Shown here: positions 33,098 through 41,656 of the stretch, one piece after another | How the letters are laid out: each line of letters begins with the position of its first letter | Position numbering within the stretch: the first letter of the stretch is position 1 | DNA from: Actinomadura_C sp036008685 | GTDB lineage: Bacteria; Actinomycetota; Actinomycetes; Streptosporangiales; Streptosporangiaceae | Assembly: GCA_036008685.1 (NCBI GenBank) | Contig: DASYNF010000118.1 | Coordinates: forward strand, 1 to 64,000 | DNA length: 64,000 bases | Direction of reading: 5' to 3' | Position numbers and translations under genes: made by a program | The notes under the pieces: model-generated | What the model was told of the DNA's origin: nothing | The model's database searches: none | What the model saw: the letters and a program-made list of their open reading frames with translations, nothing else

Positions 33098-34003
33098 TTA
33101 CGGCAATTTCTGGGCGCGGGTCAGGAGCGGCTCGAACAGGTCACCGTGCTGTTCCACCCGCTCCAGCACCTGGTCGGCGAGGAAGCGCAGGGCCGCCGGC
33201 TCTTGGCTGCTCTCGACCTCCTCCCAGGTCACAGGTGTGGAGACCGCCGGCGCGTCGGCCGCCCGCAGGGAGTACGGCGCGACGGTGGTCTTGGCGGGGT
33301 GGTTCTGCGACCAGTCCACGAAGACCTTCCCCTCACGCAGCCGTTTCGTCATCTGGCTGAGGACCAGGTCGCCGTGCTCGCCCTCCAGCCGCTGCGCGGC
33401 CCGCTGGGCGTATTCGGCCGTACGGCCGGTCTCCTCGACGGGAACGTAAAGGTGCAGGCCCTTCTTGCCGCTGGTCTTGGGGTAGGACTCCAGCCCATCG
33501 GCCTCGAGCAGCTCACGGAGCAGGCAGGCGACGCGGCAGGCCTCCACGATGCCGGCGGGTTCGCCGGGATCGAGGTCGAAGACCATGCGGTCCGGCTCGT
33601 GCGCGCTGTCGTGCCGCCCGACCCGCCACTGCGGCACGTGCAGCTCGAGTGCGGCCAGGTTGGCGCACCACACCAGCGTCGGCAGGTCGTCGATGATGAT
33701 GAAGTCGGTCTCGGCCCGGTGGGCCCCATGGGGAGTCGGGAGCCTGACCGTCCGCACCCACTCGGGGGTATGGGGCGGTGCGTTCTTCTCGAAGAAGCGC
33801 TCGGCCTCCACCCCGTTGGGGCAGCGGATCCGGGTGGCGGGCCGGCCGGCCAGGTGGGGCAGCATCACCGGTGCCACCCGGGTGTAGTAGTCGATCACCT
33901 CACCCTTGGTGAAGCCGTTCGGGTAGAGCACCTTGTCCAGGTTGGTCAGGGTCAGCTCTCGCCCGTCGATCCGCACCTGTACCTTGCTCGTCGCGTCGGC
34001 CAT
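33098..34003 (-). CDS. Stand-alone LigD polymerase/primase domain (NHEJ type)
   Basis: A 301-residue archaeo-eukaryotic primase-like domain as found in LigD. Visible features are LTNLDKVLYPNGFTKGEVIDYY, GVEAERFFEKNAP, the catalytic DLDPG (metal Asp pair, ~residue 150), KTSGKKGLHLYVPV and the third acidic motif in VFVDWSQNHPAKTTVAPYSLR. It would fill in or extend ends in non-homologous end joining or related repair. No ligase or 3'-phosphoesterase domain and no Ku gene is in this window. ATG 34003 has AGAGGG upstream. Gap 34004-34214 shows nothing. Confidence 0.9.
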   Translation of the reverse strand: MADATSKVQVRIDGRELTLTNLDKVLYPNGFTKGEVIDYYTRVAPVMLPHLAGRPATRIRCPNGVEAERFFEKNAPPHTPEWVRTVRLPTPHGAHRAETDFIIIDDLPTLVWCANLAALELHVPQWRVGRHDSAHEPDRMVFDLDPGEPAGIVEACRVACLLRELLEADGLESYPKTSGKKGLHLYVPVEETGRTAEYAQRAAQRLEGEHGDLVLSQMTKRLREGKVFVDWSQNHPAKTTVAPYSLRAADAPAVSTPVTWEEVESSQEPAALRFLADQVLERVEQHGDLFEPLLTRAQKLP

Positions 34004-34214
34004 GTCAGCCCTCTGCCCAAATCCCCGGTGGTGATTCGAGGGGCCGGAAAAGACCGGTGACGGCCATCCGGAGGGCGGGCTCACCGGGTGGGGATCACCG
34101 GTCCCGTCCGGGTGTCCGAGGGCGCGTTCGCCGCGTCGGACGCCCGGACGGGCCGTCGAGCCGGTGACCACGGTTACGGCCGCCGGGGAGGCGCCCGCCG
34201 TACGGCCGTGGGGG

Positions 34215-35396
34215 TCAGTACGACGGCAGTGAGGGGTCGATCTGGTTGACCCAGGCGAGCACGCCGCCACCGACGTGCACGGCGTCGGAGAAGCCCGCGT
34301 CCTTCACGACCGCGAGGCACTCCGCCGAGCGGGCGCCGGACTTGCAGTGGAGCACGATCTTCTTGTCCTGGGGGAGCCGTTCCAGCGCCGATCCGTCCAG
34401 GAACTCGCCCTTGGGGATCAGTGTCGCGCCGGGGATCGAGACGATCTCGTACTCGTTCGGCTCGCGCACGTCCACCAGGAAGATGTCGTCACCGCGGTCC
34501 TGCATGCCCTTGAGATCGCGGGCGCTGATGGTGGAGTCCTTGACCGCCTCCGAGGCCTCCTCGGACACGGCACCGCAGAACGCCTCATAGTCGTCGAGGA
34601 GCTCGGTGATCGTGGGGTTCTTGCCGCACAGCTGGCACTCCGGGTCGCGCCGGACCTTGACGCTGCGGTAGGTCATCTCCAGAGCGTCGTAGATCATCAG
34701 GCGGCCGACGAGGGGGTCGCCGATGCCGGTGAGCACCTTGATGGCCTCATTGACCTGGATGGAGCCGATCGAGGCGCACAGCACGCCGAGGACGCCGCCC
34801 TCGGCGCACGACGGCACCATGCCGGGCGGCGGGGGCTCCGGGTAGAGGCAGCGATAGCACGGACCGTGCTCGGTCCAGAAGACCGACGCCTGGCCGTCGA
34901 AGCGGTAGATGGAGCCCCAGACGTAGGGCTTGCCGAGCAGCACGGCCGCGTCGTTGACCATGTAGCGGGTCGCGAAGTTGTCGGTGCCGTCGACGATGAG
35001 GTCGTAGCCGCCGAAGATGTCCATGACGTTCTCGTTGGTCAGCGCCTCGTTGTGCACGATGACCTTGACGAGTGGGTTGATCTCGGTAACCGTGGCCGCG
35101 GCCGACTCGGCCTTGGGACGGCCCACGTCGGACTGGCCGTGGATGATCTGACGCTGCAGGTTGGACTCGTCGACCACGTCGAAGTCGATGACGCCCAGAG
35201 TGCCGACACCGGCCGCGGCGAGGTACATCAGTGCCGGAGAGCCGAGGCCACCGGCACCCACGCACAGCACCTTGGCGTTCTTGAGGCGTTTCTGCCCGGC
35301 CATCCCGACATCCGGGATGATCAGGTGCCGGGAATAACGGCGTACCTCGTCAACGGTGAGCTCTGGTGCGGGCTCGACCAGGGGCGGCAGCGACAC
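34215..35396 (-). CDS. moeZ: Adenylyltransferase/sulfurtransferase MoeZ (ThiF + rhodanese)
   Basis: A 393-residue fusion. The E1-like ThiF/MoeB domain (residues ~12-270) has VGAGGLGSPALMYLAAAG for ATP, CYRCLYPEPP and CQLCG as the zinc CxxC pairs. The rhodanese domain (~295-393) has HCKSGARSAE with the persulfide-forming Cys. MoeZ adenylates and thiocarboxylates small sulfur carriers for molybdopterin and thioamide or cysteine pathways. Orthologous position to Rv3206c. The start fits the family. Confidence 0.93.
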   Translation of the reverse strand: MSLPPLVEPAPELTVDEVRRYSRHLIIPDVGMAGQKRLKNAKVLCVGAGGLGSPALMYLAAAGVGTLGVIDFDVVDESNLQRQIIHGQSDVGRPKAESAAATVTEINPLVKVIVHNEALTNENVMDIFGGYDLIVDGTDNFATRYMVNDAAVLLGKPYVWGSIYRFDGQASVFWTEHGPCYRCLYPEPPPPGMVPSCAEGGVLGVLCASIGSIQVNEAIKVLTGIGDPLVGRLMIYDALEMTYRSVKVRRDPECQLCGKNPTITELLDDYEAFCGAVSEEASEAVKDSTISARDLKGMQDRGDDIFLVDVREPNEYEIVSIPGATLIPKGEFLDGSALERLPQDKKIVLHCKSGARSAECLAVVKDAGFSDAVHVGGGVLAWVNQIDPSLPSY

Positions 35397-35578
35397 GGTG
35401 CTTCTCCTGCGTTAGGTCGGTCGTGATCGGACACCCTTGTCCTGTCCAGCCTCAACCTACCCATGCCCGGTCGCATTCCCGGCATCGCCGGTCGTCTCGG
35501 CCGCAATGCGGGAGCTGCCCGCATGAATCCGTGCTGAGCGGGAATCGCGATGTTACGTCTCTGCACTTGGAGGATGCC

Positions 35579-35773
35579 ATGGGCCTCATGGACAAGCTCA
35601 AGAACCGGCTTCAGATGGGGAAGGGCCGCGGAAAGGAAGCCGTCGGACGCGAAGCCGGAGATCCGTATCTCGAGGCCGAAGGGCGTCGCGACCGCACGGC
35701 GGGCGGTGCCAAGCAGGTAGGCGAGCGCGCCAAGGACGCGGTCAAGGACGTTCGCAAGACCTTCGAGCAGTAG
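35579..35773 (+). CDS. CsbD-like small stress protein
   Basis: A 64-residue, highly charged helical protein: DKLKNRLQMGKGRGKEAVGRE, GDPYLEAEGRRDRTAGGAKQV and ERAKDAVKDVRK follow the CsbD layout. ATG 35579 has GGAGG upstream. CsbD proteins are general-stress induced with unknown activity. Terminator 35783-35817 follows directly. Confidence 0.8.
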   Translation: MGLMDKLKNRLQMGKGRGKEAVGREAGDPYLEAEGRRDRTAGGAKQVGERAKDAVKDVRKTFEQ

Positions 35774-35782
35774 GCACACAGA

Positions 35783-35817
35783 GGCTGAGGGGGCGCGCGC
35801 GGCGCGCCCCCTCAGCC
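35783..35817. terminator. Bidirectional terminator, perfect 16-bp stem
   Basis: GGCTGAGGGGGCGCGC (35783-35798) pairs perfectly with 35802-35817 over a three-base loop. It lies between the convergent CsbD-like and ROK genes and covers the last codons and stop of the ROK gene. Confidence 0.85.
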
Positions 35818-36774
35818 GCTCGCCGTGGATCCCCGGCCCCGCTCGACGTCCCCCGGCCCCGTCACGGCCCGCCAGGCCAGCAGGGCCGCGCCGAGGAGGC
35901 CGGCCCGGTCGCCGAGTGTCGCGCGCAGGAGCCTGGGCCGCCGCTGGAACGTGAGGCGGGACGTGAGCTCCTCCCGGAGGGGATCCAGGAGCACCTCACC
36001 GCACTCGGCGAGACCGCCCCCGATGACGATGAGCCGGGGTGCGCAGATGCTCACATACGTCAGCAGGGCCGTGGCGAGCGCGTCGACGGCCCGCCGCCAT
36101 ATCTCCGCGGCGAGGGGCTCTCCCCGCGCGGCCCGCCGGGCGACCTCTTCGGCGGAGACCGCGCCGCCGCTCCCCAGGCGGCGGGCGTAGCGCCTGGCGA
36201 TCGCCGAGGCCGCCGCCACCGTCTCCAGGCAGCCGTGCCCTCCACAGCCACAGGCCTCGCCGTCCGGCTCGATCCGCAGGTGCCCGATCTCACCCGCGTA
36301 ACCGCCGCCCGCATAGGCGCGCCCGTTCATGATCATTGCTCCGGCTATACCGGTGCCGATGGGAAGGAACAGCTGGTCGCTCTCGCCCCGGCCCGCGCCG
36401 AGCACGGCCTCCGCGAGCCCTCCCGCCCGTACGTCGTGTCCCACCGCGGTCGGCAGGCCCGCGCGGCTCGCCAGTTCGCTGCCGAGAGGAAAGTCGCGCC
36501 AGCCCACATTGGCGGAGAAGACGACCCGGCCCGCGGCTTCGTCCACGATGCCCGGCATCGCGATCCCGGCGGCCACGGGAGTCAGGCCGCCCTGCCGTGC
36601 CGTCTCCTCGAGGGCGTCCATGAGGTCCAGCATCCGGCCGGTCACGGCTTCCGGGCCCTCCTCCCGGCCCGTGCCGACCACCCGGTCCACCAGCACCTGG
36701 GCCTGCCGGTCCACGATCCCCGCCTTGATCCGGGTCCCCCCGATGTCCAGCGCGATGACACATGTCTCGGGCAT
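35812..36774 (-). CDS. ROK-family sugar kinase (glucokinase-like)
   Basis: A 320-residue kinase. The N-terminal phosphate loop is ALDIGGTRIKAGIV. The catalytic base Asp lies in the GHDVRAGGLAEA region, the sugar-binding Glu/His in GYAGEIGHLRIEPDG, and the ROK zinc motif is CGCGGHGCLE (~residues 175-184). It phosphorylates glucose or a related hexose using ATP or polyphosphate. ATG 36774 has AGGAG upstream. It is divergent from the membrane-protein/protease operon; the 200-base gap carries that operon's promoter. Confidence 0.9.
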   Translation of the reverse strand: MPETCVIALDIGGTRIKAGIVDRQAQVLVDRVVGTGREEGPEAVTGRMLDLMDALEETARQGGLTPVAAGIAMPGIVDEAAGRVVFSANVGWRDFPLGSELASRAGLPTAVGHDVRAGGLAEAVLGAGRGESDQLFLPIGTGIAGAMIMNGRAYAGGGYAGEIGHLRIEPDGEACGCGGHGCLETVAAASAIARRYARRLGSGGAVSAEEVARRAARGEPLAAEIWRRAVDALATALLTYVSICAPRLIVIGGGLAECGEVLLDPLREELTSRLTFQRRPRLLRATLGDRAGLLGAALLAWRAVTGPGDVERGRGSTASG

Positions 36775-36960
36775 GTGCGGCTCCTGTCCGGTTCTTCTGT
36801 GCGTCTTCTTCTGTGCGTCTCCCACGGTCGGCCGCGACTCGGGACCGCCCGAGGTCACGGCGGACACCGGCCCGCACCGGTCCATGACCGGTGGATCGGC
36901 GCGATCGGCGTCATCTAACGATCTCTGTTGTGACGCGCTGTGAGAAGGTCTCCAGTGGGC

Positions 36961-36966
36961 TACTCT
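36961..36966 (+). promoter_or_regulatory. Probable -10 element of the leaderless protease-operon promoter
   Basis: TACTCT ends eight bases before GTG 36975, with no ribosome-binding site between, suggesting that the five-gene operon begins with a leaderless cistron. Confidence 0.5.
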
Positions 36967-36974
36967 CCCCAATC

Positions 36975-37736
36975 GTGTTGCAAGCCGACGTGGCGGCCGG
37001 ATGGCCCCATTTCCAGCCAGAGCCCCGGCGACGCCGACGTGCTTCGGTGATCCCCGGGGTGGCCGCGGTGATCTGCCTGTTCGCCCTCGTGGGCGCGGTC
37101 GCGGGGCTGTTCGGGGAGCTGACCCGTTCGCCCACGAGTGCCGAGCGCCGGCGGGCCGCGGCCGTCGAGGTCGCACGGCGCTGGGAGACCTGGCCGGCCG
37201 GGAAGATCTTTCCTGCCGCCGTTCCGTATTCCCTCGACGTAGGAGGGCAGGAGTCGGCACGGCGCGTCGGCGTCGGCACCGACACGGCCTGCCAGAGCGC
37301 CCTCGACGCTCCCTTGCGCGCCGCCTTCCGCTCGTACGGCTGCCGGGCAGTGATCCGGGCCACCTACCTGGACCAGCTCCAAGGCTTGGCGATCACGGTG
37401 GGCGTCGCGGCCTTCCGGGACGAGCGCAAGGCCGGTGAGGCGGCGACCCGGCTGCCGCCGGGAGCCAGGCCGGCCCCGGGACTGCGCGCGCTTCCCTTCG
37501 CGGACTCCGTGGCGTCCCGGTTCGACGACGCCGCCCGCCAGTCCGCGGCGGTCCGCCACCGAGGGCCCTACGTGGTGATCGCCACGATCGGATACGCCGA
37601 CGGGCGCCCCTCGGGCGGGGTCAAGCAGAAGCAGGACTACCTCGACGCCGTGGCGCCGCAGCTCGCCGAGTCGGTCCTGGGCTCCCTCACCACGCCGGCG
37701 CGGCCGGACTGCTCGTCCGCCGAATGGTCATGCTGA
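36975..37736 (+). CDS. Single-pass membrane protein, module 1 partner of the S8 protease
   Basis: About 253 residues of unknown family. A short basic N-terminus is followed by a transmembrane helix (residues ~25-48, IPGVAAVICLFALVGAVAG). The external domain has ARRWETWPAGKIFPAAVPYS, a Cys pair (TACQSAL and YGCRAVIRATYLD) and a C-terminal CSSAEWSC. It is a paralogue of the gene at 39022 (shared LTRxPT, AG(K/E)IFPA, RATYLD, GWADG/GYADGR). GTG 36975 fits a leaderless promoter. Its end overlaps the protease gene, so the two are translated together. It may be a substrate, inhibitor or scaffold of the protease; nothing in the sequence decides. Confidence 0.75.
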   Translation: MLQADVAAGWPHFQPEPRRRRRASVIPGVAAVICLFALVGAVAGLFGELTRSPTSAERRRAAAVEVARRWETWPAGKIFPAAVPYSLDVGGQESARRVGVGTDTACQSALDAPLRAAFRSYGCRAVIRATYLDQLQGLAITVGVAAFRDERKAGEAATRLPPGARPAPGLRALPFADSVASRFDDAARQSAAVRHRGPYVVIATIGYADGRPSGGVKQKQDYLDAVAPQLAESVLGSLTTPARPDCSSAEWSC

Positions 37737-39025
37737 CCGGCGTCGCAGGCGCCGGACCGCGGAGGCGCGGGCGCGCGAGCCGGGGGATACGGACACTGGC
37801 GCCGGTCACCGTGGCGGCCCTGCTGGCCCTGGCGGCTCCGCCCGTTCTCAGCCCCGAGGCCCATGCCGACGAGATCCGCGACCAGGTGTGGCCGGTGCTG
37901 TCCGGCCTGGACGTCCAACGCGCCTGGAACATCACCAAGGGCGCCGGAGTGACCGTCGCGGTGCTGGACTCCGGAGTCGACGAGCGCCAGCAGGACCTCG
38001 TCGGCTCGGTGACCACGGGACCCGACCTCACCAAGGGCGCGAACCCGCCCGGGGTCGCACCGAAGCGGATACACGGCACCAACATGGCCTCGATCATCGC
38101 GGCGCACGGCCACGGCGGCGGCCGGCTCGACGGGATGATCGGCGTCGCGCCCGAAGCCAGGATCCTGTCACTGCGGGTCATCGTCGAGAACGACGAGCCG
38201 GGCTATGGGTTCTTCAACACCAATGAGCGGTTCGACGGCACGATCGCCGAGGGGATCCGTTACGCGGTCGATCATGGCGCCAATGTGATCAACATGTCGC
38301 TGGGCAAGGCGCTGCCGACCAAACAGGAACGCCAGGCCGTGGCCTACGCCGTGTCCCGCGGTGTGGTCGTGGTCGCGGCGGCCGGGAACGAGGGCGCCTC
38401 CAAGCGGGCTCGCCGCTCCGGTCACGCGCCGTACTCCTATCCGGCCTCCTTCCCCGGGGTCATCTCGGTGGCCGCGGTCACCGCCGGGCACCGCCACGCC
38501 GGCTTCTCCAATCGCAACTCCGCCGTCGTCGTGTCCGCGCCGGGCGTACGGATCGTGGGCGCCGGCCCCGGAAAGGACTACTGGGTCGGCGACGGGACCA
38601 GCCCGGCCACCGCGTTCGTCTCGGGGGTCGCGGCGCTGATCAAGTCCAGGCACCCCAGGCTCTCACCGGCTCTGGTCGCACAGGCGATCGTCGTGAGCAC
38701 CGCGCACCGGCCCTCCGGCGGCTACGACTCCGGAGTCGGATTCGGCGAGGTCAACGCGGCATCGGCCCTCGAAGCGGCCCAGAGGCTGTCCGGTGCGAAG
38801 ACCGAGGGCCTGGGCCTGCGCGCCGACGGCCGGTTCGGACGAGAAGAGGCCGGGCCGGTCCAAGTGGTGCGCCACGACCCCGCCCGGCTCGCCGTCTGCG
38901 GCGTGATAGGGCTGTTCGGCCTGCTCGGGCTCGGCGGGGCCATCGCCTTCATGGCGACGCGCGGACGTGCCCATTCGCAGCCACCTCGAGATTCTGATGT
39001 GATATTTCCTCCTTACGGTCGATGA
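37724..39025 (+). CDS. Mycosin-like S8 (subtilisin) serine protease, membrane-anchored, active-site intact
   Basis: A 433-residue precursor with a signal peptide ending near AHADE (residue ~49), an S8 domain and a C-terminal transmembrane helix (VCGVIGLFGLLGLGGAIAF). Triad: Asp82 in VAVLDSGVD, His117 in RIHGTNMAS and Ser293 in GDGTSPATAF; the oxyanion Asn222 is in AAAGNEG. This is the layout of type VII secretion mycosins, but no ESX genes lie nearby. It starts inside the end of the module 1 membrane gene (12-base overlap) and ends in an ATGA overlap with the module 2 membrane gene. Confidence 0.9.
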   Translation: MVMLTGVAGAGPRRRGRASRGIRTLAPVTVAALLALAAPPVLSPEAHADEIRDQVWPVLSGLDVQRAWNITKGAGVTVAVLDSGVDERQQDLVGSVTTGPDLTKGANPPGVAPKRIHGTNMASIIAAHGHGGGRLDGMIGVAPEARILSLRVIVENDEPGYGFFNTNERFDGTIAEGIRYAVDHGANVINMSLGKALPTKQERQAVAYAVSRGVVVVAAAGNEGASKRARRSGHAPYSYPASFPGVISVAAVTAGHRHAGFSNRNSAVVVSAPGVRIVGAGPGKDYWVGDGTSPATAFVSGVAALIKSRHPRLSPALVAQAIVVSTAHRPSGGYDSGVGFGEVNAASALEAAQRLSGAKTEGLGLRADGRFGREEAGPVQVVRHDPARLAVCGVIGLFGLLGLGGAIAFMATRGRAHSQPPRDSDVIFPPYGR

Positions 39026-39858
39026 TCGTGTCCCATAACTCCATAGACTCGGCCCCCACCGGGGAGCAGCCGGCACCCGTCCCGGACCCGCGGCCGGAGA
39101 CCCCCGGCGGCCCCCGGCGCCGCGGACGGGTCATCGCGATCGCGGCGCTGGCCGCTCTCGGGCTCGCGGCGATGTCCGGCGGCGGCTTCGCCCTCGCCCA
39201 TGAGCTGACCCGCAAGCCCACCGCCAAAGAGGTGGAGGCCGCGGGCGCGGCCGAACTGGCCTCCCGCTGGCGCATCCGTACGGCGGGGGAGATCTTCCCG
39301 GCGACGGTGGACTACTCCGCCAGCGGCGGCCTAGCGGCGTCCAGAGGAAAGCCCGACGCCCTTCTGCGGGCCCGGCGGGCCGGCATCGCGTCCGCGGCCA
39401 CGTGCCAGGAGGCGCTGGACCGGCGGGTGGCGGACATCCTCGTCAAACACCACTGCCGGACCATGCTCCGGGCCACCTATCTCGACGCCTCCGGGACCCT
39501 GGTGACCACCCTCGGAATCGCCGTCATGCCGAGCCCGGACGCCGCGGACGCCGTCGAGAGCGAGTTCAACACGGCCTTCGGAACGGGCGGTAACGGCAAG
39601 GACGGCCTGCGGGGCGTCGGCTTCACGGGCACCGTGGCGGAGGGCTTCGGCGACCGTCAGCGGCAGGAGCTGTGGCTCGGGCAGAACAGGACGCCGTACG
39701 TGTTCTTCCATGCGAGCGGCTGGGCCGACGGCCGGACCAGGATCACCGGCCGGGAACGGGTGGAGCAGTTCGATTTCGCCAGCGCGCTCAGCACCCACCT
39801 GATGACGGGTTTCGTCCGTGCGGACCGGCCGTGCGAGACGAGAGGCGTGCGATGCTGA
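39022..39858 (+). CDS. Single-pass membrane protein, module 2 paralogue
   Basis: A 278-residue paralogue of the protein at 36975. The cytoplasmic N-terminus (~35 residues) is Pro-rich, then a transmembrane helix (VIAIAALAALGLAAMSGGGF). The external domain shares LTRKPTAKEVEAAGAAELASRW, AGEIFPATVDYS, ATCQEALD, HHCRTMLRATYLD and ASGWADGR. Cysteines at the paired positions and near the C-terminus (PCETRGVRC) are conserved between the two copies, suggesting disulfides. It overlaps the genes on both sides. Function unknown. Confidence 0.75.
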   Translation: MIVSHNSIDSAPTGEQPAPVPDPRPETPGGPRRRGRVIAIAALAALGLAAMSGGGFALAHELTRKPTAKEVEAAGAAELASRWRIRTAGEIFPATVDYSASGGLAASRGKPDALLRARRAGIASAATCQEALDRRVADILVKHHCRTMLRATYLDASGTLVTTLGIAVMPSPDAADAVESEFNTAFGTGGNGKDGLRGVGFTGTVAEGFGDRQRQELWLGQNRTPYVFFHASGWADGRTRITGRERVEQFDFASALSTHLMTGFVRADRPCETRGVRC

Positions 39859-41186
39859 CCCGAGGATCCCGCCGGACGGCCGTACCGGCCCTGACGCTGA
39901 CCGCCCTTCTGGCCGTCTCGCAGGCTCCCGCACTGGCTCCGGCCGCGCACGCCGACTCGTTCACCTGGGCGAGACGGTTCGGCCGTGACTTCCAGGCCGC
40001 CCAGCAGGTGACCAAGGGCCGGGGCGTCACGGTCGCCCTCCTCAACGACGGGGTGGACGGCCGGATCGGGACCCTGCGCGGCAAGGTCGAGCGCGGAAAG
40101 GACTTCGTGGGCACACCTCGGCCGAAGAAGGTCCACGGCACGCTCATGGCCTCGCTGATCGCCGGCGGCGGGCCCACCCACGACTCCCCCTTCGGCATGA
40201 GGGGGATGGCCCCGGCCGTGAAGATCCTGCCGGTCCGGGTGTTCCCGTGGGAGGACGACACCGCGGCGAGCCGCTGGTTCGCCAAGAAGGGCTCGGACCA
40301 GATCCTGGCCAAGGGCATCCGCTATGCGGCCGACCAGGGCGCGCAGGTGATCTATGTGATTCCGGATCTCATGAACGGCGACCGGGACGAGATCGAAGCC
40401 GCCATCGTCTACGCGCAGTCCAAGAACGCCGTCGTCGTCGCCGGAAACCCTCCGGCAGACGATTCCGGATGGGCGTCCTACCCCGCCGGGGCCGCCGGCG
40501 CGATCGGCGTGGGGACGCTGGACGAGCGGGGGAAGCGGTTCCGGAAGTACAGCGGAAAGAACAGCGCGGTGCTGGTCTCGGCGCCCGGGTTCGAGCTCCC
40601 GTCCATCGGACCGGGCGAGTCCCTGTGGACATTGGAGGGGCCGGCCTTGGCGTCCGCTTTCGTGGCCGCCACGGCGGCCTTGGTACGGGCGGAATATCCC
40701 AAGCTTCCTCCCGCACTGGTCGCGCGCGCGATCGCCGAGTCGGCGCACCACCCCAAGGGCGGCTATGACACGGAGGTGGGCTTCGGCGTCGTCAACCCGG
40801 CGGGGGCCCTCAAGCGGGCGCGGGAACTGCAGGGCCGGTCGGTGTTCGGCCCGGCGTCGCAGGGTGTGGTGGCGGAGAAGGCCCACTTCGGTGGCGGGCC
40901 GGTCACCGTCGACGCCGTCCGGCATGCCCCGGGGCCGCTGGCGGGGTTCTCGGGGCTCATCGGAGCCGGGCTGCTGGCCATCGCGGCGGCCGTGGCGCTG
41001 GCCGTGCGCGGACGGCGCCGTGCCGCGGTGGCCGTCCCGGCGGGCCCGCTCACCCCGGCCGCCGCGGGGCCGCCGCCGGCCACGGCCGGTCCCGCGCCAC
41101 TAGGGACGCCGGCACCGGGTCCGGCGGGCACGGTGGCGGAGACCGCCGTCCCTCCAGCACAATCGGGCGATGCCCCCGGATCCTGA
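39852..41186 (+). CDS. S8-family pseudoprotease, paralogue lacking catalytic Asp and Ser
   Basis: A 444-residue secreted, C-terminally anchored protein aligning along its length with the protease at 37724. A signal peptide ends near AHADS, and a C-terminal helix (GLLAIAAAVALAV) precedes a Pro/Ala-rich cytoplasmic tail. The Asp position is Asn65 (LLNDGVD for LDSGVD), His95 is kept (KVHGTLMAS), and the Ser position is Ala265 (EGPALASAF for DGTSPATAF). The MSLG substrate loop is also gone, while the oxyanion Asn199 remains. It cannot be a normal serine protease and may act as a binding or regulatory subunit. Seven-base overlap with the preceding gene. Confidence 0.85.
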   Translation: MLTRGSRRTAVPALTLTALLAVSQAPALAPAAHADSFTWARRFGRDFQAAQQVTKGRGVTVALLNDGVDGRIGTLRGKVERGKDFVGTPRPKKVHGTLMASLIAGGGPTHDSPFGMRGMAPAVKILPVRVFPWEDDTAASRWFAKKGSDQILAKGIRYAADQGAQVIYVIPDLMNGDRDEIEAAIVYAQSKNAVVVAGNPPADDSGWASYPAGAAGAIGVGTLDERGKRFRKYSGKNSAVLVSAPGFELPSIGPGESLWTLEGPALASAFVAATAALVRAEYPKLPPALVARAIAESAHHPKGGYDTEVGFGVVNPAGALKRARELQGRSVFGPASQGVVAEKAHFGGGPVTVDAVRHAPGPLAGFSGLIGAGLLAIAAAVALAVRGRRRAAVAVPAGPLTPAAAGPPPATAGPAPLGTPAPGPAGTVAETAVPPAQSGDAPGS

Positions 41187-41472
41187 GGAGTTCGCCGAGC
41201 TGGTGCTCGAGGTCGTGGAGCGGATCCCGCCAGGCCGTGTGATGTCCTACGGCGATGTCGCCGAATACCTCGGACACGGCGGCCCTCGGCAGGTCGGCCG
41301 GGTCATGGCGACGGACGGCGGCGGCGTGCCGTGGTGGCGCGTGGTCCGCGCCGACGGCAGGCCGCCATCCGGCCATGAAGGGCGGGCGCTGGCGCACTAT
41401 GCGGCCGAGGGCACGCCGCTCCGTCCCGGCGGCGCGCGTGTGGACATGCGTGCGGCCCGCTGGGACGGGTGA
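41170..41472 (+). CDS. Alkyltransferase-like (ATL) DNA-repair protein, MGMT family
   Basis: A 100-residue MGMT DNA-binding domain with YGDVAEYLGHGGPRQVGRVM (helix-turn-helix and Arg finger). The alkyl-acceptor motif reads VPWWRVVRADG: the reactive Cys of PCHRV is Trp, the ATL hallmark. ATLs bind O6-alkylguanine and flag it for nucleotide excision repair. Mycobacteria carry a similar gene, Rv3204, next to adnA. Its start lies within the end of the pseudoprotease gene, so it is the last cistron of that operon. Confidence 0.88.
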   Translation: MPPDPEEFAELVLEVVERIPPGRVMSYGDVAEYLGHGGPRQVGRVMATDGGGVPWWRVVRADGRPPSGHEGRALAHYAAEGTPLRPGGARVDMRAARWDG

Positions 41473-41656
41473 CCAAGGTCGTCCGTAATACCACTCGTGT
41501 ACGGTCCGCAATCGACTGCGCGCCCGGGCCCGCCCGGAATGAGGTGATTCGCACAAGATCACGATTTGCCCGCGTCCGGCCGGTTCGGGATCTGGAATCC
41601 GCAGCGTCCAAAGGCTGGCGGCGAACGGCGATCCGCACGTCAGACCATGATGACCT

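Noticed and set aside
32576..34060. 494-codon plus-strand ORF covering the LigD domain and the unknown gene
   Set aside because: Shadow of the minus-strand LigD domain, which has clear catalytic motifs. The plus-strand product is low-complexity with no recognisable fold.
37724..39025. Type VII secretion (ESX) locus
   Set aside because: The protease is mycosin-like, but no EccB, EccC, EccD, EccE or WXG100 gene lies anywhere in the window.
41170..41472. Active O6-methylguanine-DNA methyltransferase
   Set aside because: The acceptor Cys is Trp (PWWRV), so it is an alkyltransferase-like protein without transfer activity.
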